Shown: in pieces, positions 1-9,003 of the stretch | Layout: every line of letters starts with the position of its first letter | Numbering within the stretch: position 1 is the stretch's first letter | NCBI RefSeq assembly: GCF_015461835.1 | Contig: NZ_JACOPX010000012.1 | Location: 69,768 to 133,767, forward strand | Length of the DNA: 64,000 nucleotides | Direction: 5' to 3' | Source of the DNA: Pseudomonas neuropathica | Lineage (GTDB): Bacteria; Pseudomonadota; Gammaproteobacteria; Pseudomonadales; Pseudomonadaceae | Notes under the pieces: generated by a model | Databases searched by the model: none | What the model saw: the letters and a program-made list of their open reading frames with translations, nothing else | What the model was told of the DNA's origin: nothing | Program-made: the position numbers and the translations under genes

Positions 1-56
1 CCAAGTACGGCATCGAAGATTACCTGGAAATCAAATACCTCTGCCTGGGCATCTAA
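1..56 (+). CDS. gabD: GabD C-terminus (succinate-semialdehyde dehydrogenase), partial
   Basis: The window opens inside a gene. Reading from base 3, the last 17 residues end in EIKYLCLGI before a TAA stop. I recognise this as the usual C-terminus of Pseudomonas GabD, the NADP-dependent enzyme that oxidises succinate semialdehyde to succinate. The gabT gene follows about 185 bp downstream in the same direction, which is the normal gabDT order for 4-aminobutyrate catabolism. Only the tail is visible, so the call rests on this short match and the neighbour. Confidence 0.85.
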   Translation, partial: KYGIEDYLEIKYLCLGI

Positions 57-241
57 GCTCGGACAAGGATCGCTGCAAACGCAAAGGGCACGAGAGCGCT
101 GTCCCTTTGCGTGGTTTCAAACCGGAATTTTCTCTGCGGCCAGGAACGCCGTGGCAGTCGATCATCGCATGCTGCCACCGTCGATTTCTCCCGCTTAATC
201 CTTGAACCACGCCGCCCGATGAGCGGCGAATGAGGACTGTA

Positions 242-1519
242 ATGAGCAAGACTAACGCTGAACTGATGGCCCGTCGTACCGCAGCTGTTCCACGTGGTGT
301 TGGCCAGATTCACCCGATCTTCGCTGAGTCGGCGAAGAACGCCACCGTGACTGACGTTGAAGGTCGTGAATTCATCGACTTCGCCGGCGGCATCGCGGTA
401 CTGAACACCGGCCACGTGCACCCGAAAATCATCGCCGCCGTGACCGAACAGCTGAACAAGCTGACCCACACCTGCTTCCAGGTACTGGCTTACGAGCCGT
501 ACGTTGAGCTGTGCGAGAAAATCAACGCCAAGGTGCCAGGCGATTTCGCCAAGAAAACCCTGCTGGTCACCACCGGTTCCGAAGCCGTTGAAAACGCCGT
601 GAAAATCGCCCGTGCCGCCACTGGCCGCGCCGGCGTGATCGCCTTCACCGGCGCTTACCACGGTCGCACCATGATGACCCTGGGCCTGACCGGTAAAGTC
701 GTGCCGTACTCGGCCGGCATGGGCCTGATGCCAGGCGGCATCTTCCGTGCGCTGTACCCGAACGAACTGCACGGCGTGAGCATCGACGACTCGATCGCTT
801 CCATCGAGCGTATCTTCAAGAACGACGCCGAGCCGAAAGACATCGCCGCAATCATCATCGAACCTGTGCAGGGTGAAGGTGGTTTCTACGTTGCGCCGAA
901 AGAGTTCATGAAGCGTCTGCGTGCCCTGTGCGACCAGCACGGCATCCTGCTGATCGCTGACGAAGTACAGACTGGCGCTGGCCGTACCGGCACCTTCTTT
1001 GCCATGGAGCAGATGGGCGTTGCTGCCGACCTGACCACCTTCGCCAAATCCATCGCAGGCGGCTTCCCGCTGGCCGGTGTGTGCGGCAAGGCCGAATACA
1101 TGGACGCCATCGCCCCGGGTGGCCTGGGCGGCACTTACGCCGGTAGCCCGATCGCTTGCGCCGCTGCGCTGGCGGTGATGGAAGTGTTCGAAGAAGAACA
1201 ACTGCTGGACCGCTGCAAGGCTGTCGGCGAGCGTCTGGTTACTGGCTTGAAAGCTATCCAGGCCAAGTATCCGGTGATCGGCGAAGTCCGTGCTCTGGGC
1301 GCGATGATCGCGGTCGAGCTGTTCGAAAATGGCGACAGCCACAAGCCGAACGCCGCCGCTGTAGCGTCCGTTGTGGCCAAGGCGCGCGACAAGGGTCTGA
1401 TCCTGCTGTCCTGCGGCACCTACGGCAACGTTCTGCGCGTCCTCGTACCGCTTACCTCGCCGGACGAGCAACTGGACAAAGGTCTGGCGATCATCGAAGA
1501 GTGCTTCTCGGAGCTGTAA
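242..1519 (+). CDS. gabT: 4-aminobutyrate aminotransferase GabT
   Basis: This is a 425-residue class III PLP-dependent aminotransferase that moves the amino group of GABA to 2-oxoglutarate, giving succinate semialdehyde for GabD. The sequence has the family signature LLIADEVQTGAGRTGTFFA, followed by the PLP lysine in TTFAKSIAGGFPLAG. The N-terminal FAGGIAVLNTGH and the GSEAVENAVKIAR cofactor loop are also typical. I chose the ATG at 242 (MSKTNAEL) because GAGGACT lies just upstream; an in-frame ATG at 230 would add only four residues. A strong intrinsic terminator follows the gene. Confidence 0.96.
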   Translation: MSKTNAELMARRTAAVPRGVGQIHPIFAESAKNATVTDVEGREFIDFAGGIAVLNTGHVHPKIIAAVTEQLNKLTHTCFQVLAYEPYVELCEKINAKVPGDFAKKTLLVTTGSEAVENAVKIARAATGRAGVIAFTGAYHGRTMMTLGLTGKVVPYSAGMGLMPGGIFRALYPNELHGVSIDDSIASIERIFKNDAEPKDIAAIIIEPVQGEGGFYVAPKEFMKRLRALCDQHGILLIADEVQTGAGRTGTFFAMEQMGVAADLTTFAKSIAGGFPLAGVCGKAEYMDAIAPGGLGGTYAGSPIACAAALAVMEVFEEEQLLDRCKAVGERLVTGLKAIQAKYPVIGEVRALGAMIAVELFENGDSHKPNAAAVASVVAKARDKGLILLSCGTYGNVLRVLVPLTSPDEQLDKGLAIIEECFSEL

Positions 1520-1545
1520 GCCGCGCACTGTGTGATCGGATAGAC

Positions 1546-1573
1546 AAAAAAACCCGCTTCGGCGGGTTTTTTT
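1546..1573 (+). terminator. Rho-independent terminator of gabT
   Basis: A hairpin with stem AAACCCGC/GCGGGTTT and loop TTCG is followed by a run of seven T, starting 27 bases after the gabT stop. The A-rich left side could also let it work in the opposite direction. Confidence 0.93.
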
Positions 1574-1658
1574 CGCCCCGTGAACATATCAATTGCTTTA
1601 GCGCTGTATCGAATGGCCAGCATTGGCTAAGGTTCAGGCATTGCAAGGGAGAGCGCGC

Positions 1659-2870
1659 ATGACTGCCGTTGATTTACCCGCCGTACCCCGAGTGCTGATT
1701 GCCGAGGCCGATCCGTGGTCCCGGGACCTGCTCAAACAAGTGCTTCTGAACGTGCGTTGCGATGCGCGGATAGACTTGTGTGCCGACGGGCAGCAAGCCC
1801 TGTCATTGCTCAGTGAAGTGCCGTATGACCTGGCGATCGTTGATTGGGAGTTGCCCGGCATCGATGGTTTGAGCGTGCTGCGCAGCGTGCGCCAGCGCAA
1901 ACGCAATCCGCCGCTGCCGTTCATCCTGATGAGCAACCGCAACGATAGCGCCAGCGTGCGCGAAGCGCTTCCGTTGGCACCGACGGCCTATCTGACCAAA
2001 CCACTGAACATGGAAAGCCTGACCGAGCGTTTGCAGGGTTTGCTGCTGAATGCCGGTGAAGAGGTTTTCTGTGAAGTACCGGCATTGGCGCCGGGCATGA
2101 CCTTGTCGGTGTTTCTCGAGCGACGTCGTGAGCAGGCTGACGGTGCGCCGTTGATGACCGATGTGCAGGTGGCGGTGAAGCGCAGCCTCAACCCCAATGG
2201 GCTCGATCTGAAGCTGTTGGAAGATGAGATCAAAACCGACCCACAAATCACGGCGGTGCTGATCGCTGCGGCCAACAGCGCGGCGCAGCACCATGGCGCG
2301 CCGGTGCAGACACTGGCGCAAGCCCTGCATCGGCTGGGCACCGGGCAGAGCATGAACCTGATTCTGGGACTGGCACTCAAGCGCAGCGCCAGGCTCAGCG
2401 ATCCATGTCTGGCGGACTATGCCGAACGTTACTGGGGGTTGTCGCTGCACACCGCTGAATATGCGCGCACCCTCGCGCGGCTGCTCGATCTCGATCAGGA
2501 ACGCTGTTACTGCGCGGGCATGCTGCATCGCCTGGGTGATCTGGCGTTGCTGCGTTGTCTGCAGGAGTGGAAACAGGCCGGCGGAGAGCTGGATGAGTGG
2601 GAGGAGGTGGGCGACGCGCTGGCCGAGTTTGGTGCGGCTTATGGTTCGGCGTTGCGTACCCGATGGCGCCTGCCGCTGGAATTGCGGGAGCTGATTGCGT
2701 CGGTCTACCAACTCGGCGGCGGGGTGTATTCCCGTGAGGCGCTGGTGATGAACATGGCGGCGCAGATGGCGCATCTGACCGAGCATGAAGGCGTTGAGGA
2801 ACTGGCGAAGAGTCGCACGGCGCGGTTGCTCAAGATCGGGCTGCCAGAATTGATGCGGATGCGTAAATAA
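1659..2870 (+). CDS. Response regulator with C-terminal HDOD domain
   Basis: The protein has about 403 residues. Residues 10-125 form a receiver domain: an acidic patch near VLIAEAD, the phospho-acceptor region AIVDWELPG and the conserved lysine in AYLTKPL. The rest matches an HDOD module, seen as HRLGTGQSMNLILGLAL and the YCAGMLHRLGDLALL stretch. HDOD proteins usually relay signals rather than bind DNA or hydrolyse cyclic dinucleotides. No histidine kinase is adjacent. The ATG at 1659 follows GGGAGAG; an upstream TTG at 1623 is possible but has no good ribosome site. The partner kinase and output are unknown. Confidence 0.85.
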   Translation: MTAVDLPAVPRVLIAEADPWSRDLLKQVLLNVRCDARIDLCADGQQALSLLSEVPYDLAIVDWELPGIDGLSVLRSVRQRKRNPPLPFILMSNRNDSASVREALPLAPTAYLTKPLNMESLTERLQGLLLNAGEEVFCEVPALAPGMTLSVFLERRREQADGAPLMTDVQVAVKRSLNPNGLDLKLLEDEIKTDPQITAVLIAAANSAAQHHGAPVQTLAQALHRLGTGQSMNLILGLALKRSARLSDPCLADYAERYWGLSLHTAEYARTLARLLDLDQERCYCAGMLHRLGDLALLRCLQEWKQAGGELDEWEEVGDALAEFGAAYGSALRTRWRLPLELRELIASVYQLGGGVYSREALVMNMAAQMAHLTEHEGVEELAKSRTARLLKIGLPELMRMRK

Positions 2871-2889
2871 CCTGACTTACGCAAACCCA

Positions 2890-2978
2890 TGTAGGAGTGA
2901 GCCTGCTCGCGATAGCGGAGTGTCAGACACCAACGGTTCGTTTGACACTCCGCTATCGCGAGCAGGCTCACTCCTACA
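2890..2978. repeat. REP doublet (REPIN), class AGGAGTGAGCCTGCTCGCG
   Basis: Two copies of TGTAGGAGTGAGCCTGCTCG face each other across a central stretch and form a nearly complete 89-bp palindrome between two converging genes. Each arm holds the REP hairpin GAGCCTGCTCGCGA. The same class recurs at 13252, 16461, 24404 and 50636. Confidence 0.92.
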
Positions 2979-3006
2979 ATGGATCTCTGTGTAGCTGAGA
3001 TACGGG

Positions 3007-3996
3007 TCAGGCAGAAATGATGCGGTTCTTGCCCTGTCGCTTAGCCTCATACATCGCCGCATCCGCGCGGGCGAACAGGCTGTCGAGGCTGTCGTCTGTC
3101 TCGGTCAGACTGGTCAACCCCTGGCTGACGGTGATACCGAATGTCTGGCCATCATGGCTGAAGCTCAACCGCTGAATCTCCTGCTGCAGCCGCTCCGCCA
3201 CTTGCATGGCCATGTCCGGCGCACAACCGGGAAATACCGCTGCAAACTCTTCGCCGCCAATCCGCCCGAACAGATCCCCTCGACGTAATGACCCGCGCCC
3301 GCACTCGGCAATCCGCTGCAACACGTTGTCGCCTTCGGGATGACCGTAGGTGTCGTTGATCATTTTGAAGTCATCGATATCCAGCAGCAGAAAGGCCATT
3401 TGCGCACCCTGCACCCGCGCTACTTCGAACTCGCGATTGGCGCACTCGAAGAAGTGCCGGCGATTGCTGCTTTGTGTCAGCACGTCGGTAGTCGCCAAAC
3501 GGTGCAGCTCGGTTTCCATCTGCTTCTTGTCAGTAATGTCTTCGGCGATGCCGACGATGATCACCGGCTGACCGGGTTCGTCCTGACGGTTGATGAAGCA
3601 TTTGTCGCTGAGCCAGCGCACCTGGCCGTCGGCGGCGATGATCCGGTATTCGCGATCTTCCACCGCGCCTTTGTGCAGGACTTCGGCGAGGCTGCGTTCG
3701 GCGTAGTCGAGATCGTCGGGGTAGATGCTGTCGCGCCACTGGTTGTAGTCGGCGAGCAGCAGGCCGGCGGAGCGGCCAAAAATCCGTTCATAGGCGGGGC
3801 TGACGTACAGCACCTGCCGGGTTTCCCAGTTGAAGGCCCAGAGCACGGCGTTGACGCTGACCAGCAAGGAGCTGAACAGCTGCTCGCGTTCGCTCAGACG
3901 AGCGACCTCACCTTGGGCGTGCATCAACGCCATGAGGGTTTGCGCGGCCTCGGGCCACTGCGGGAAGGATGAGTCTTTTTGATTGTTGTTGACCAT
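3007..3996 (-). CDS. PAS-GGDEF diguanylate cyclase
   Basis: This 329-residue protein joins a PAS/PAC sensor (residues 50-160, ending VGIAEDITDKKQ) to a GGDEF domain that makes cyclic di-GMP from two GTP. The active-site loop reads GRIGGEEF, an allowed variant. RRGD lies five residues before it and fits the RxxD product-inhibition site. There is no signal peptide or membrane segment, so it is probably cytosolic. I start at the ATG at 3996 (MVNNNQKDS); an upstream in-frame ATG would extend into non-conserved sequence. It converges with the HDOD gene and precedes desA on the same strand. Confidence 0.93.
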   Translation of the reverse strand: MVNNNQKDSSFPQWPEAAQTLMALMHAQGEVARLSEREQLFSSLLVSVNAVLWAFNWETRQVLYVSPAYERIFGRSAGLLLADYNQWRDSIYPDDLDYAERSLAEVLHKGAVEDREYRIIAADGQVRWLSDKCFINRQDEPGQPVIIVGIAEDITDKKQMETELHRLATTDVLTQSSNRRHFFECANREFEVARVQGAQMAFLLLDIDDFKMINDTYGHPEGDNVLQRIAECGRGSLRRGDLFGRIGGEEFAAVFPGCAPDMAMQVAERLQQEIQRLSFSHDGQTFGITVSQGLTSLTETDDSLDSLFARADAAMYEAKRQGKNRIISA

Positions 3997-4139
3997 CGGC
4001 ACAGATCTCAAAGGACGTGCCGCAATTCGACAACGGCCACAATACAGCCCGCCGGGATGGCGAAGTGTCTTTGAGATAGGCGATTTTTGGCGAAGTTCCG
4101 AAGGGTGCACCCGGGAGCCGGGTGCACCGATCAACGGTC

Positions 4140-5324
4140 TCAGACCGCTGCAGGACGCAACGAGTAGGTTTTCAACTGATCAGCAAATTCGCGCAGGGAC
4201 TGGATGCCGCTGGCTTCTGCCTCGTGAATCCACTCTTTGATGGCAGCGAGCATGTCGTGGCCATTTGCACTGGTCTTGACCCAGATCTGCTGCAGGGCCA
4301 GGCGTTTTTCGTAGATTACCTTCAGCGCCTGGCTGTGCTCGAGCATGGTCTGGATGCGCAAGTGATGACGATCTTCCAGCAGGCTGGTTTCCCGCGACAG
4401 CAGACGTTTGGCGCGGTGGAACTGGTGACGCACCGAATGATCGACCTTGGCCAGCTCTTGCTTGACCAGCGGGCCGATTACCAGCTTGCGGTACTGGGCC
4501 ATGATCTGGAAGCGGTTGTTGAGGATGGCCATGGCGGTGTCCATGTCCAGATTGCCCTTGCCTTCGACACGGTGGGCGATCGGCGTCACACGCTGGACCT
4601 TGGCCAGACGCAGGAAACAGAAGACTTTGATCCACGCCCAACCGAGGTCGAACTCCCACTTTTTCACCGAGAGCTTGGCCGAGTTAGGGTAGGTGTGATG
4701 GTTGTTGTGCAGTTCTTCGCCGCCGATCAGGATGCCCCAAGGCACCAGATTGGTCGCCGCATCGCGGCATTCGAAGTTGCGATAGCCGACCGCATGGCCC
4801 AGGCCATTGATCACGCCAGCGGCCCACACCGGGATCCACATCATCTGGATGGCCCAGATGGTGATGCCGATGGTGCCGAACAGCAGCAGGTCGATAACGC
4901 CCATGATCGCCACGCCCAACAGCGGGTAGCGGCTGTAGACGTTGCGCTCGATCCAGTCTTCGGGGCAGTTCTTGCCGTAGATGCGCAGGGTTTCCGGGTT
5001 CTGCGCTTCGGCGCGATACAACTCGGCGCCGGTGCGCAGCACGGTGGAAAGACCTTTGATGACCGGGCTGTGCGGGTCGTCTTCGGTTTCGCACTTGGCG
5101 TGATGTTTACGGTGGATGGCGGTCCACTCGCGGGTGTTCTGCGCCGTGGTCAGCCACAGCCAGAAACGGAAAAAGTGCTTCAGGCCGGCATTCAGCTCCA
5201 GCGAGCGATGGGCCGAGTAGCGGTGCAGATAGACCGTGACGGCGACAATTGTCACGTGGGTCATCAGCAGGGTGACTGCGACCAGAGACCAGGCCGACAA
5301 GCCAAGAAAACCTTCGTACCACAT
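4140..5324 (-). CDS. desA: Membrane fatty acid desaturase DesA (delta-9 type)
   Basis: This 394-residue di-iron desaturase puts a cis double bond into phospholipid acyl chains under aerobic conditions. All three histidine boxes are present: HRYSAH near residue 34, HRKHH near residue 71 and HNNHH (EELHNNHHTYP) near residue 209. Hydrophobic spans lie near residues 8-30 and 135-165. The long C-terminal region is typical of Pseudomonas DesA. From memory, PAO1 desA (PA0286) also stands next to a PAS-GGDEF-EAL gene, as here, where the divergent gene starts 134 bp away. The promoter region is AT-rich. Confidence 0.93.
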   Translation of the reverse strand: MWYEGFLGLSAWSLVAVTLLMTHVTIVAVTVYLHRYSAHRSLELNAGLKHFFRFWLWLTTAQNTREWTAIHRKHHAKCETEDDPHSPVIKGLSTVLRTGAELYRAEAQNPETLRIYGKNCPEDWIERNVYSRYPLLGVAIMGVIDLLLFGTIGITIWAIQMMWIPVWAAGVINGLGHAVGYRNFECRDAATNLVPWGILIGGEELHNNHHTYPNSAKLSVKKWEFDLGWAWIKVFCFLRLAKVQRVTPIAHRVEGKGNLDMDTAMAILNNRFQIMAQYRKLVIGPLVKQELAKVDHSVRHQFHRAKRLLSRETSLLEDRHHLRIQTMLEHSQALKVIYEKRLALQQIWVKTSANGHDMLAAIKEWIHEAEASGIQSLREFADQLKTYSLRPAAV

Positions 5325-5458
5325 AGGCTATAGGGCCCTCGATAAAGATAAAAACAGCCGTTGCATTATCACCAAGCACACAGATAAAACCAGTCGCCCT
5401 TTCAGATAAGAGTCGCTGGATGTTTCTTGACCTATAATTCCAACCTTTTTGTAGGGAC

Positions 5459-7390
5459 ATGGACAGCCGAATGCGTGCCACTTACCGCGATGCTTTGCGT
5501 GCAGCGCTGCTCTATCTCGTACTTGCGGTTGTCTGGCTGCAGGGAACTGATCATTTATTAAACAATTTCTTCGATAACTCCGTCGATCTTGCCCGATGGC
5601 AACTGATCAACGGTTACGTGTTTGCGGCGCTCAGCGCCGGGCTGATCTTTCTGGCGCGGGCGCGCTTGTGCGAGTTTCTCGGAATCGGTGCGCGGTTGCG
5701 CGAGCGCCACGCTGATCGCGAACGCCTGCGTCAAGCGGCGGCCGTGTTCGATTGCACCCGCGAAGGGGTATTGGTCACCAATCACCAAGGGCTGATCGTG
5801 CACGTCAATCGGGCGTTTATCGAGATCACCGGTTATCAGCGTGAAGAAGTCCTCGGGCAGCAGCCGAGCCTGTTCAAGTCCGGCCATCATCCACCGGGTT
5901 TCTACCAAGCGATGTTTGCCACCCTGGAGTCGCAGGGCGAGTGGAGCGGCGAGATCTGGAACCGGCGTAAAAGCGGCGAGATTTATCCACAGTGGCAAAC
6001 CATCCGGGTCATTCACGATGATCAGGGCGGGCTCAGCCATTACGTTGCGGTGTTTTCCGATATCAGCGCCATCAAGGATTCCGAGCATGAACTCAAACAC
6101 CTGGCGCACCACGATCCGCTGACCGATCTGCCCAATCGCCTGCTGTTCAGCGACCGCGCCGAACAGGCGCTGGCTTCGGCGCAGATCCACAGGCGCGGCT
6201 GTGCGTTACTGATGCTCGATCTCGATCATTTCAAAATGATCAACGACAGCCTTGGCCATAACGTCGGCGATCGCTTGCTCAAGGCAGTCGCGGCGCGCCT
6301 GCAAGAACTGTTTGGCCCCGGTATTACCCTGGCGCGCCTGGGCGGCGACGAGTTCGCGGTGTTGGCAGAGAGTTGCCCACAGCCGGTGCAGGCAGCGGCG
6401 CTGGCGCAACGGATTCTCGATGCGCTGAAGGAGCCGTTCAGCATTGATGGCAATCAGTTGTTCATCAACGCCAGCCTCGGCATCAGCCTGTTCCCCAGCG
6501 ACGCACTAAGCGCCGAGCAACTGTTGCGCAATGCCGATGCGGCGCTGTTCAAGGCCAAGAGCAGTGGCCGCAACGGTTATGCCTTGTATACCGAAGAACT
6601 CACCGCCCACGCCCAGCAACGTGTGGAGATCGCATTCGAGCTGCGCCGGGCGCTGGAGCAACAGGAACTGCGGGTTTATTACCAACCGGTGCATGACTTG
6701 AAAACCAGTCGCTTGATTGGCGTTGAAGCGCTGGTCCGCTGGCAGCATCCGCAACGTGGTCTGGTCTCGCCTGCGGAGTTCATCCCGATTGCCGAACGCA
6801 CCGGTTTGATCGCTGAAATCGACGCCTGGGTCATGCAGCAGGCGTGTCGGCAAATGTGCCAATGGCAGCAGGCCGGAGTGGTGTTGTCGTTTGTCGCGGT
6901 GAATGTCTCGTCACGGCTGTTTGCCCGGCGCGAGTTGTACCAGCAGGTGGCGCAGGTGCTGCACGACACCGGACTGGATCCGGCATATCTGGAGCTGGAA
7001 GTCACTGAAAGTGCGGTGATGGATGATCCGGAAGTGGCGCTGGAGCAGATGCACCGTTTGCGCGAATTGGGTATTCGCCTGGCCATTGATGATTTCGGCA
7101 CGGGTTACTCGTCACTGCTGCGGCTCAAGCGCTTGCCGGTGCAGAAACTGAAGATCGATCAGGGTTTCGTTGCCGGGTTGCCGTGGGATGAGGATGACGT
7201 GGCGATTGTCCGGGTGATCATCGCGCTGGCCCGAAGCATGGGCATGCAGGTGCATGCCGAGGGCATCGAGCAGGTTGAGCAGGCGGCGTTTCTGCTTGAG
7301 CAGGAATGTGATCTGGGGCAGGGCTATTGGTTTGGGCGACCGGCTCCGGCGCAGGAGATTGATTGGGCGAGAACTCCGGTGATTAGCTAA
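5459..7390 (+). CDS. Membrane PAS-GGDEF-EAL protein (cyclic di-GMP phosphodiesterase or dual enzyme)
   Basis: The 643-residue protein has two N-terminal transmembrane spans (residues 13-30 and 45-65), a PAS/PAC domain (about 85-210), a GGDEF domain with intact ARLGGDEF, and an EAL domain. The EAL catalytic set looks complete: VEALVRW, LEVTESAVMDD, DDFGTGYSSL, KIDQGF and HAEGIEQ. Phosphodiesterase activity is therefore likely. No RxxD inhibitory site precedes the GGDEF loop. The ATG at 5459 follows GTAGGGA. It is divergent from desA. Whether the GGDEF domain makes cyclic di-GMP or only binds GTP cannot be read from the sequence. Confidence 0.92.
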   Translation: MDSRMRATYRDALRAALLYLVLAVVWLQGTDHLLNNFFDNSVDLARWQLINGYVFAALSAGLIFLARARLCEFLGIGARLRERHADRERLRQAAAVFDCTREGVLVTNHQGLIVHVNRAFIEITGYQREEVLGQQPSLFKSGHHPPGFYQAMFATLESQGEWSGEIWNRRKSGEIYPQWQTIRVIHDDQGGLSHYVAVFSDISAIKDSEHELKHLAHHDPLTDLPNRLLFSDRAEQALASAQIHRRGCALLMLDLDHFKMINDSLGHNVGDRLLKAVAARLQELFGPGITLARLGGDEFAVLAESCPQPVQAAALAQRILDALKEPFSIDGNQLFINASLGISLFPSDALSAEQLLRNADAALFKAKSSGRNGYALYTEELTAHAQQRVEIAFELRRALEQQELRVYYQPVHDLKTSRLIGVEALVRWQHPQRGLVSPAEFIPIAERTGLIAEIDAWVMQQACRQMCQWQQAGVVLSFVAVNVSSRLFARRELYQQVAQVLHDTGLDPAYLELEVTESAVMDDPEVALEQMHRLRELGIRLAIDDFGTGYSSLLRLKRLPVQKLKIDQGFVAGLPWDEDDVAIVRVIIALARSMGMQVHAEGIEQVEQAAFLLEQECDLGQGYWFGRPAPAQEIDWARTPVIS

Positions 7391-7474
7391 GACAGGGGCA
7401 AACTTGTTCCTGCGCTCAGCAAAGGGGCGCTCTGCGTCGGCCCAAAATCGCAGCGCAGAGCGCCGCCGGCTGCA

Positions 7475-7495
7475 TTCCCACGCGGAGCGTGGGAA
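7475..7495. repeat. Short palindrome TTCCCACGC-GGA-GCGTGGGAA
   Basis: A perfect 9-bp inverted repeat with a 3-base loop, of the kind scattered between Pseudomonas genes. It lies 85 bases after the GGDEF-EAL gene and has no T-run, so it is not a clear terminator. Confidence 0.8.
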
Positions 7496-7520
7496 CGATT
7501 AGCTTTTCAGTTATATAAAC

Positions 7521-7566
7521 ATTCTTAAATAGTCTTTTTAAGAATATCTGCGCCTCTCTTATATTG
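7521..7566 (+). promoter_or_regulatory. Candidate oscA promoter with dyad operator
   Basis: ATTCTTAAA (7521-7529) and TTTAAGAAT (7537-7545) form a perfect 9-bp inverted repeat. A TTATAT box at 7559-7564 would place a -35 region on the right arm. This AT-rich dyad in front of a sulfur-starvation operon is a plausible CysB-type activator site. That assignment is inferred from position and composition. Confidence 0.5.
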
Positions 7567-7627
7567 CTCCTACGCCGAACGCAGTGCCGCCCACTGCCAG
7601 GCATATCCCATTCAAAGGAGCAGCACC

Positions 7628-7810
7628 ATGAGCGCATCCCTTCGCAGCGTTGACGGTCAGGACGAAACCACCATCTTGCGTGAAATCCAGAGCGCCCTGC
7701 GCGATCTGCGTTTCGGCGCGGTGGAGATCACTGTGCACAACGCACAAGTCGTGCAGATCGAACGCAAAGAGAAATTCCGTTTGCAGCAACCGGGCAAACA
7801 ACCGGGCTAA
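7628..7810 (+). CDS. oscA: OscA, small YezD-family (DUF2292) sulfur-starvation protein
   Basis: This 60-residue soluble protein (MSASLRSVDGQDETTILREI...) matches the short YezD/DUF2292 family. In Pseudomonas it is encoded directly upstream of the sulfate-binding protein gene. The P. corrugata homologue was named oscA for its role in organosulfur use and chromate tolerance. Its exact biochemical function is not known. It has no cysteine and no methionine except the initiator, as expected for a protein made under sulfur limitation. AAGGAG lies eight bases before the ATG. A REP doublet separates it from sbp. Confidence 0.85.
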   Translation: MSASLRSVDGQDETTILREIQSALRDLRFGAVEITVHNAQVVQIERKEKFRLQQPGKQPG

Positions 7811-7877
7811 AAGATCGCAGCCTGCGGCAGCTCCTACAGGGGGCTATGCGTAGGAGCTGTCGAAGGCTGCGATCTTT
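7811..7877. repeat. REP doublet, class AAGATCGCAGCCTGCGGCAGC
   Basis: Left arm AAGATCGCAGCCTGCGGCAG and right arm CTGTCGAAGGCTGCGATCTT form an inverted pair between oscA and sbp. The arms are imperfect (CTGCGG against TCGAAGG). The same class occurs at 11836, 23017 and 61194, with a lone half near 44430. Confidence 0.9.
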
Positions 7878-7945
7878 GAACCGGCAACACGATTCCCGAA
7901 ATACATAAGAAAAAGCCACCACCAAGAATTCCAGGAGCTTTCACC

Positions 7946-8959
7946 ATGTCGTCGATTCGCCGTTACGCTTTGGCCGCCCTGGCCAGCGCTGTGTTTGCCG
8001 GTTCCGCGGTTGCCAAGGATTACGAACTGCTCAACGTGTCGTATGACCCGACGCGCGAGCTGTATCAGGACTACAACGCTGAGTTCATCAAGTTCTGGCA
8101 GAAAGATCACGCCGGCGACACCGTGAAAATCCAGCAATCCCACGGCGGTTCGGGCAAACAGGGCCGCGCGGTGATCGACGGTCTGCGCGCTGACGTCGTG
8201 ACTCTGGCGCTGGCTGGCGACATCGACGAAATCGCCAAACTCGGCAAGACCCTGCCCGCCGACTGGCAGAAGCGCCTGCCGGAAGCGAGCACGCCGTATA
8301 CCTCGACCATCGTCTTCCTGGTGCGCAAGGGCAACCCGAAAGGCATCAAGGACTGGGGCGATCTGGTCAAGAACGATGTTTCGGTGATCACCCCGAACCC
8401 GAAAACCTCCGGTGGTGCGCGCTGGAACTTCCTCGCCGCCTGGGCCTACGGCCTGAAAGCCAACGGCGGTGACGAAGCCAAAGCCAAAGAATACGTACAA
8501 ACCCTGTTCAAGCATGTGCCGATTCTCGACACCGGTGCACGCGGTTCGACCATTACCTTCGTCAACAACGGTCAGGGCGACGTGTTGCTGGCCTGGGAAA
8601 ACGAAGCGTTCCTGGCACTGAAAGAAGATGGCGGCGCCGACAAGTTCGACATCGTCGTGCCTTCGCTGTCGATCCTCGCCGAGCCGCCAGTGGCCGTGGT
8701 CGACAAGAATGCCGAGAAAAAAGGCAACGAGCAGATCGCCGAAGCCTACCTGAAGCACCTGTACAGCCCGGCCGGTCAGGAAATTGCCGCGAAGAACTTC
8801 TACCGTCCGCGTGATAAGGACGTGGCTGCCAAGTACGCTCAGCAGTTCCCGAAACTGGAACTGGTGACCATCGACAAAGACTTCGGCGGCTGGAAAACCG
8901 CGCAGCCGAAATTCTTCAACGACGGTGGTGTGTTCGACCAGATTTATCAGGCGCAGTAA
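7946..8959 (+). CDS. sbp: Periplasmic sulfate-binding protein Sbp
   Basis: The 337-residue protein has a Sec signal peptide with probable cleavage after AGSAVA, then the conserved KDYELLNVSYDPTRELY start of mature sulfate-binding proteins. SHGGSGKQ and TSGGARWN are typical ligand-loop and hinge motifs. It delivers sulfate to CysTWA, encoded next in the same direction. After the initiator there is neither methionine nor cysteine in the chain. CCAGGAGC precedes the start. A REP doublet lies between sbp and cysT and may stabilise the sbp part of the transcript. Confidence 0.97.
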   Translation: MSSIRRYALAALASAVFAGSAVAKDYELLNVSYDPTRELYQDYNAEFIKFWQKDHAGDTVKIQQSHGGSGKQGRAVIDGLRADVVTLALAGDIDEIAKLGKTLPADWQKRLPEASTPYTSTIVFLVRKGNPKGIKDWGDLVKNDVSVITPNPKTSGGARWNFLAAWAYGLKANGGDEAKAKEYVQTLFKHVPILDTGARGSTITFVNNGQGDVLLAWENEAFLALKEDGGADKFDIVVPSLSILAEPPVAVVDKNAEKKGNEQIAEAYLKHLYSPAGQEIAAKNFYRPRDKDVAAKYAQQFPKLELVTIDKDFGGWKTAQPKFFNDGGVFDQIYQAQ

Positions 8960-9003
8960 TCTGACTTCAGCCACACACTAAGCCTGAAGCCAGGCGCGGA
9001 ATA

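Noticed and set aside
53..1528. Long 491-codon open frame on the minus strand across gabT
   Set aside because: It is the antisense shadow of gabT, which has complete aminotransferase motifs. High G+C codon bias keeps the opposite frame open.
4122..5333. 403-codon plus-strand frame over desA
   Set aside because: It is a shadow of desA, which has the three histidine boxes in the other direction.
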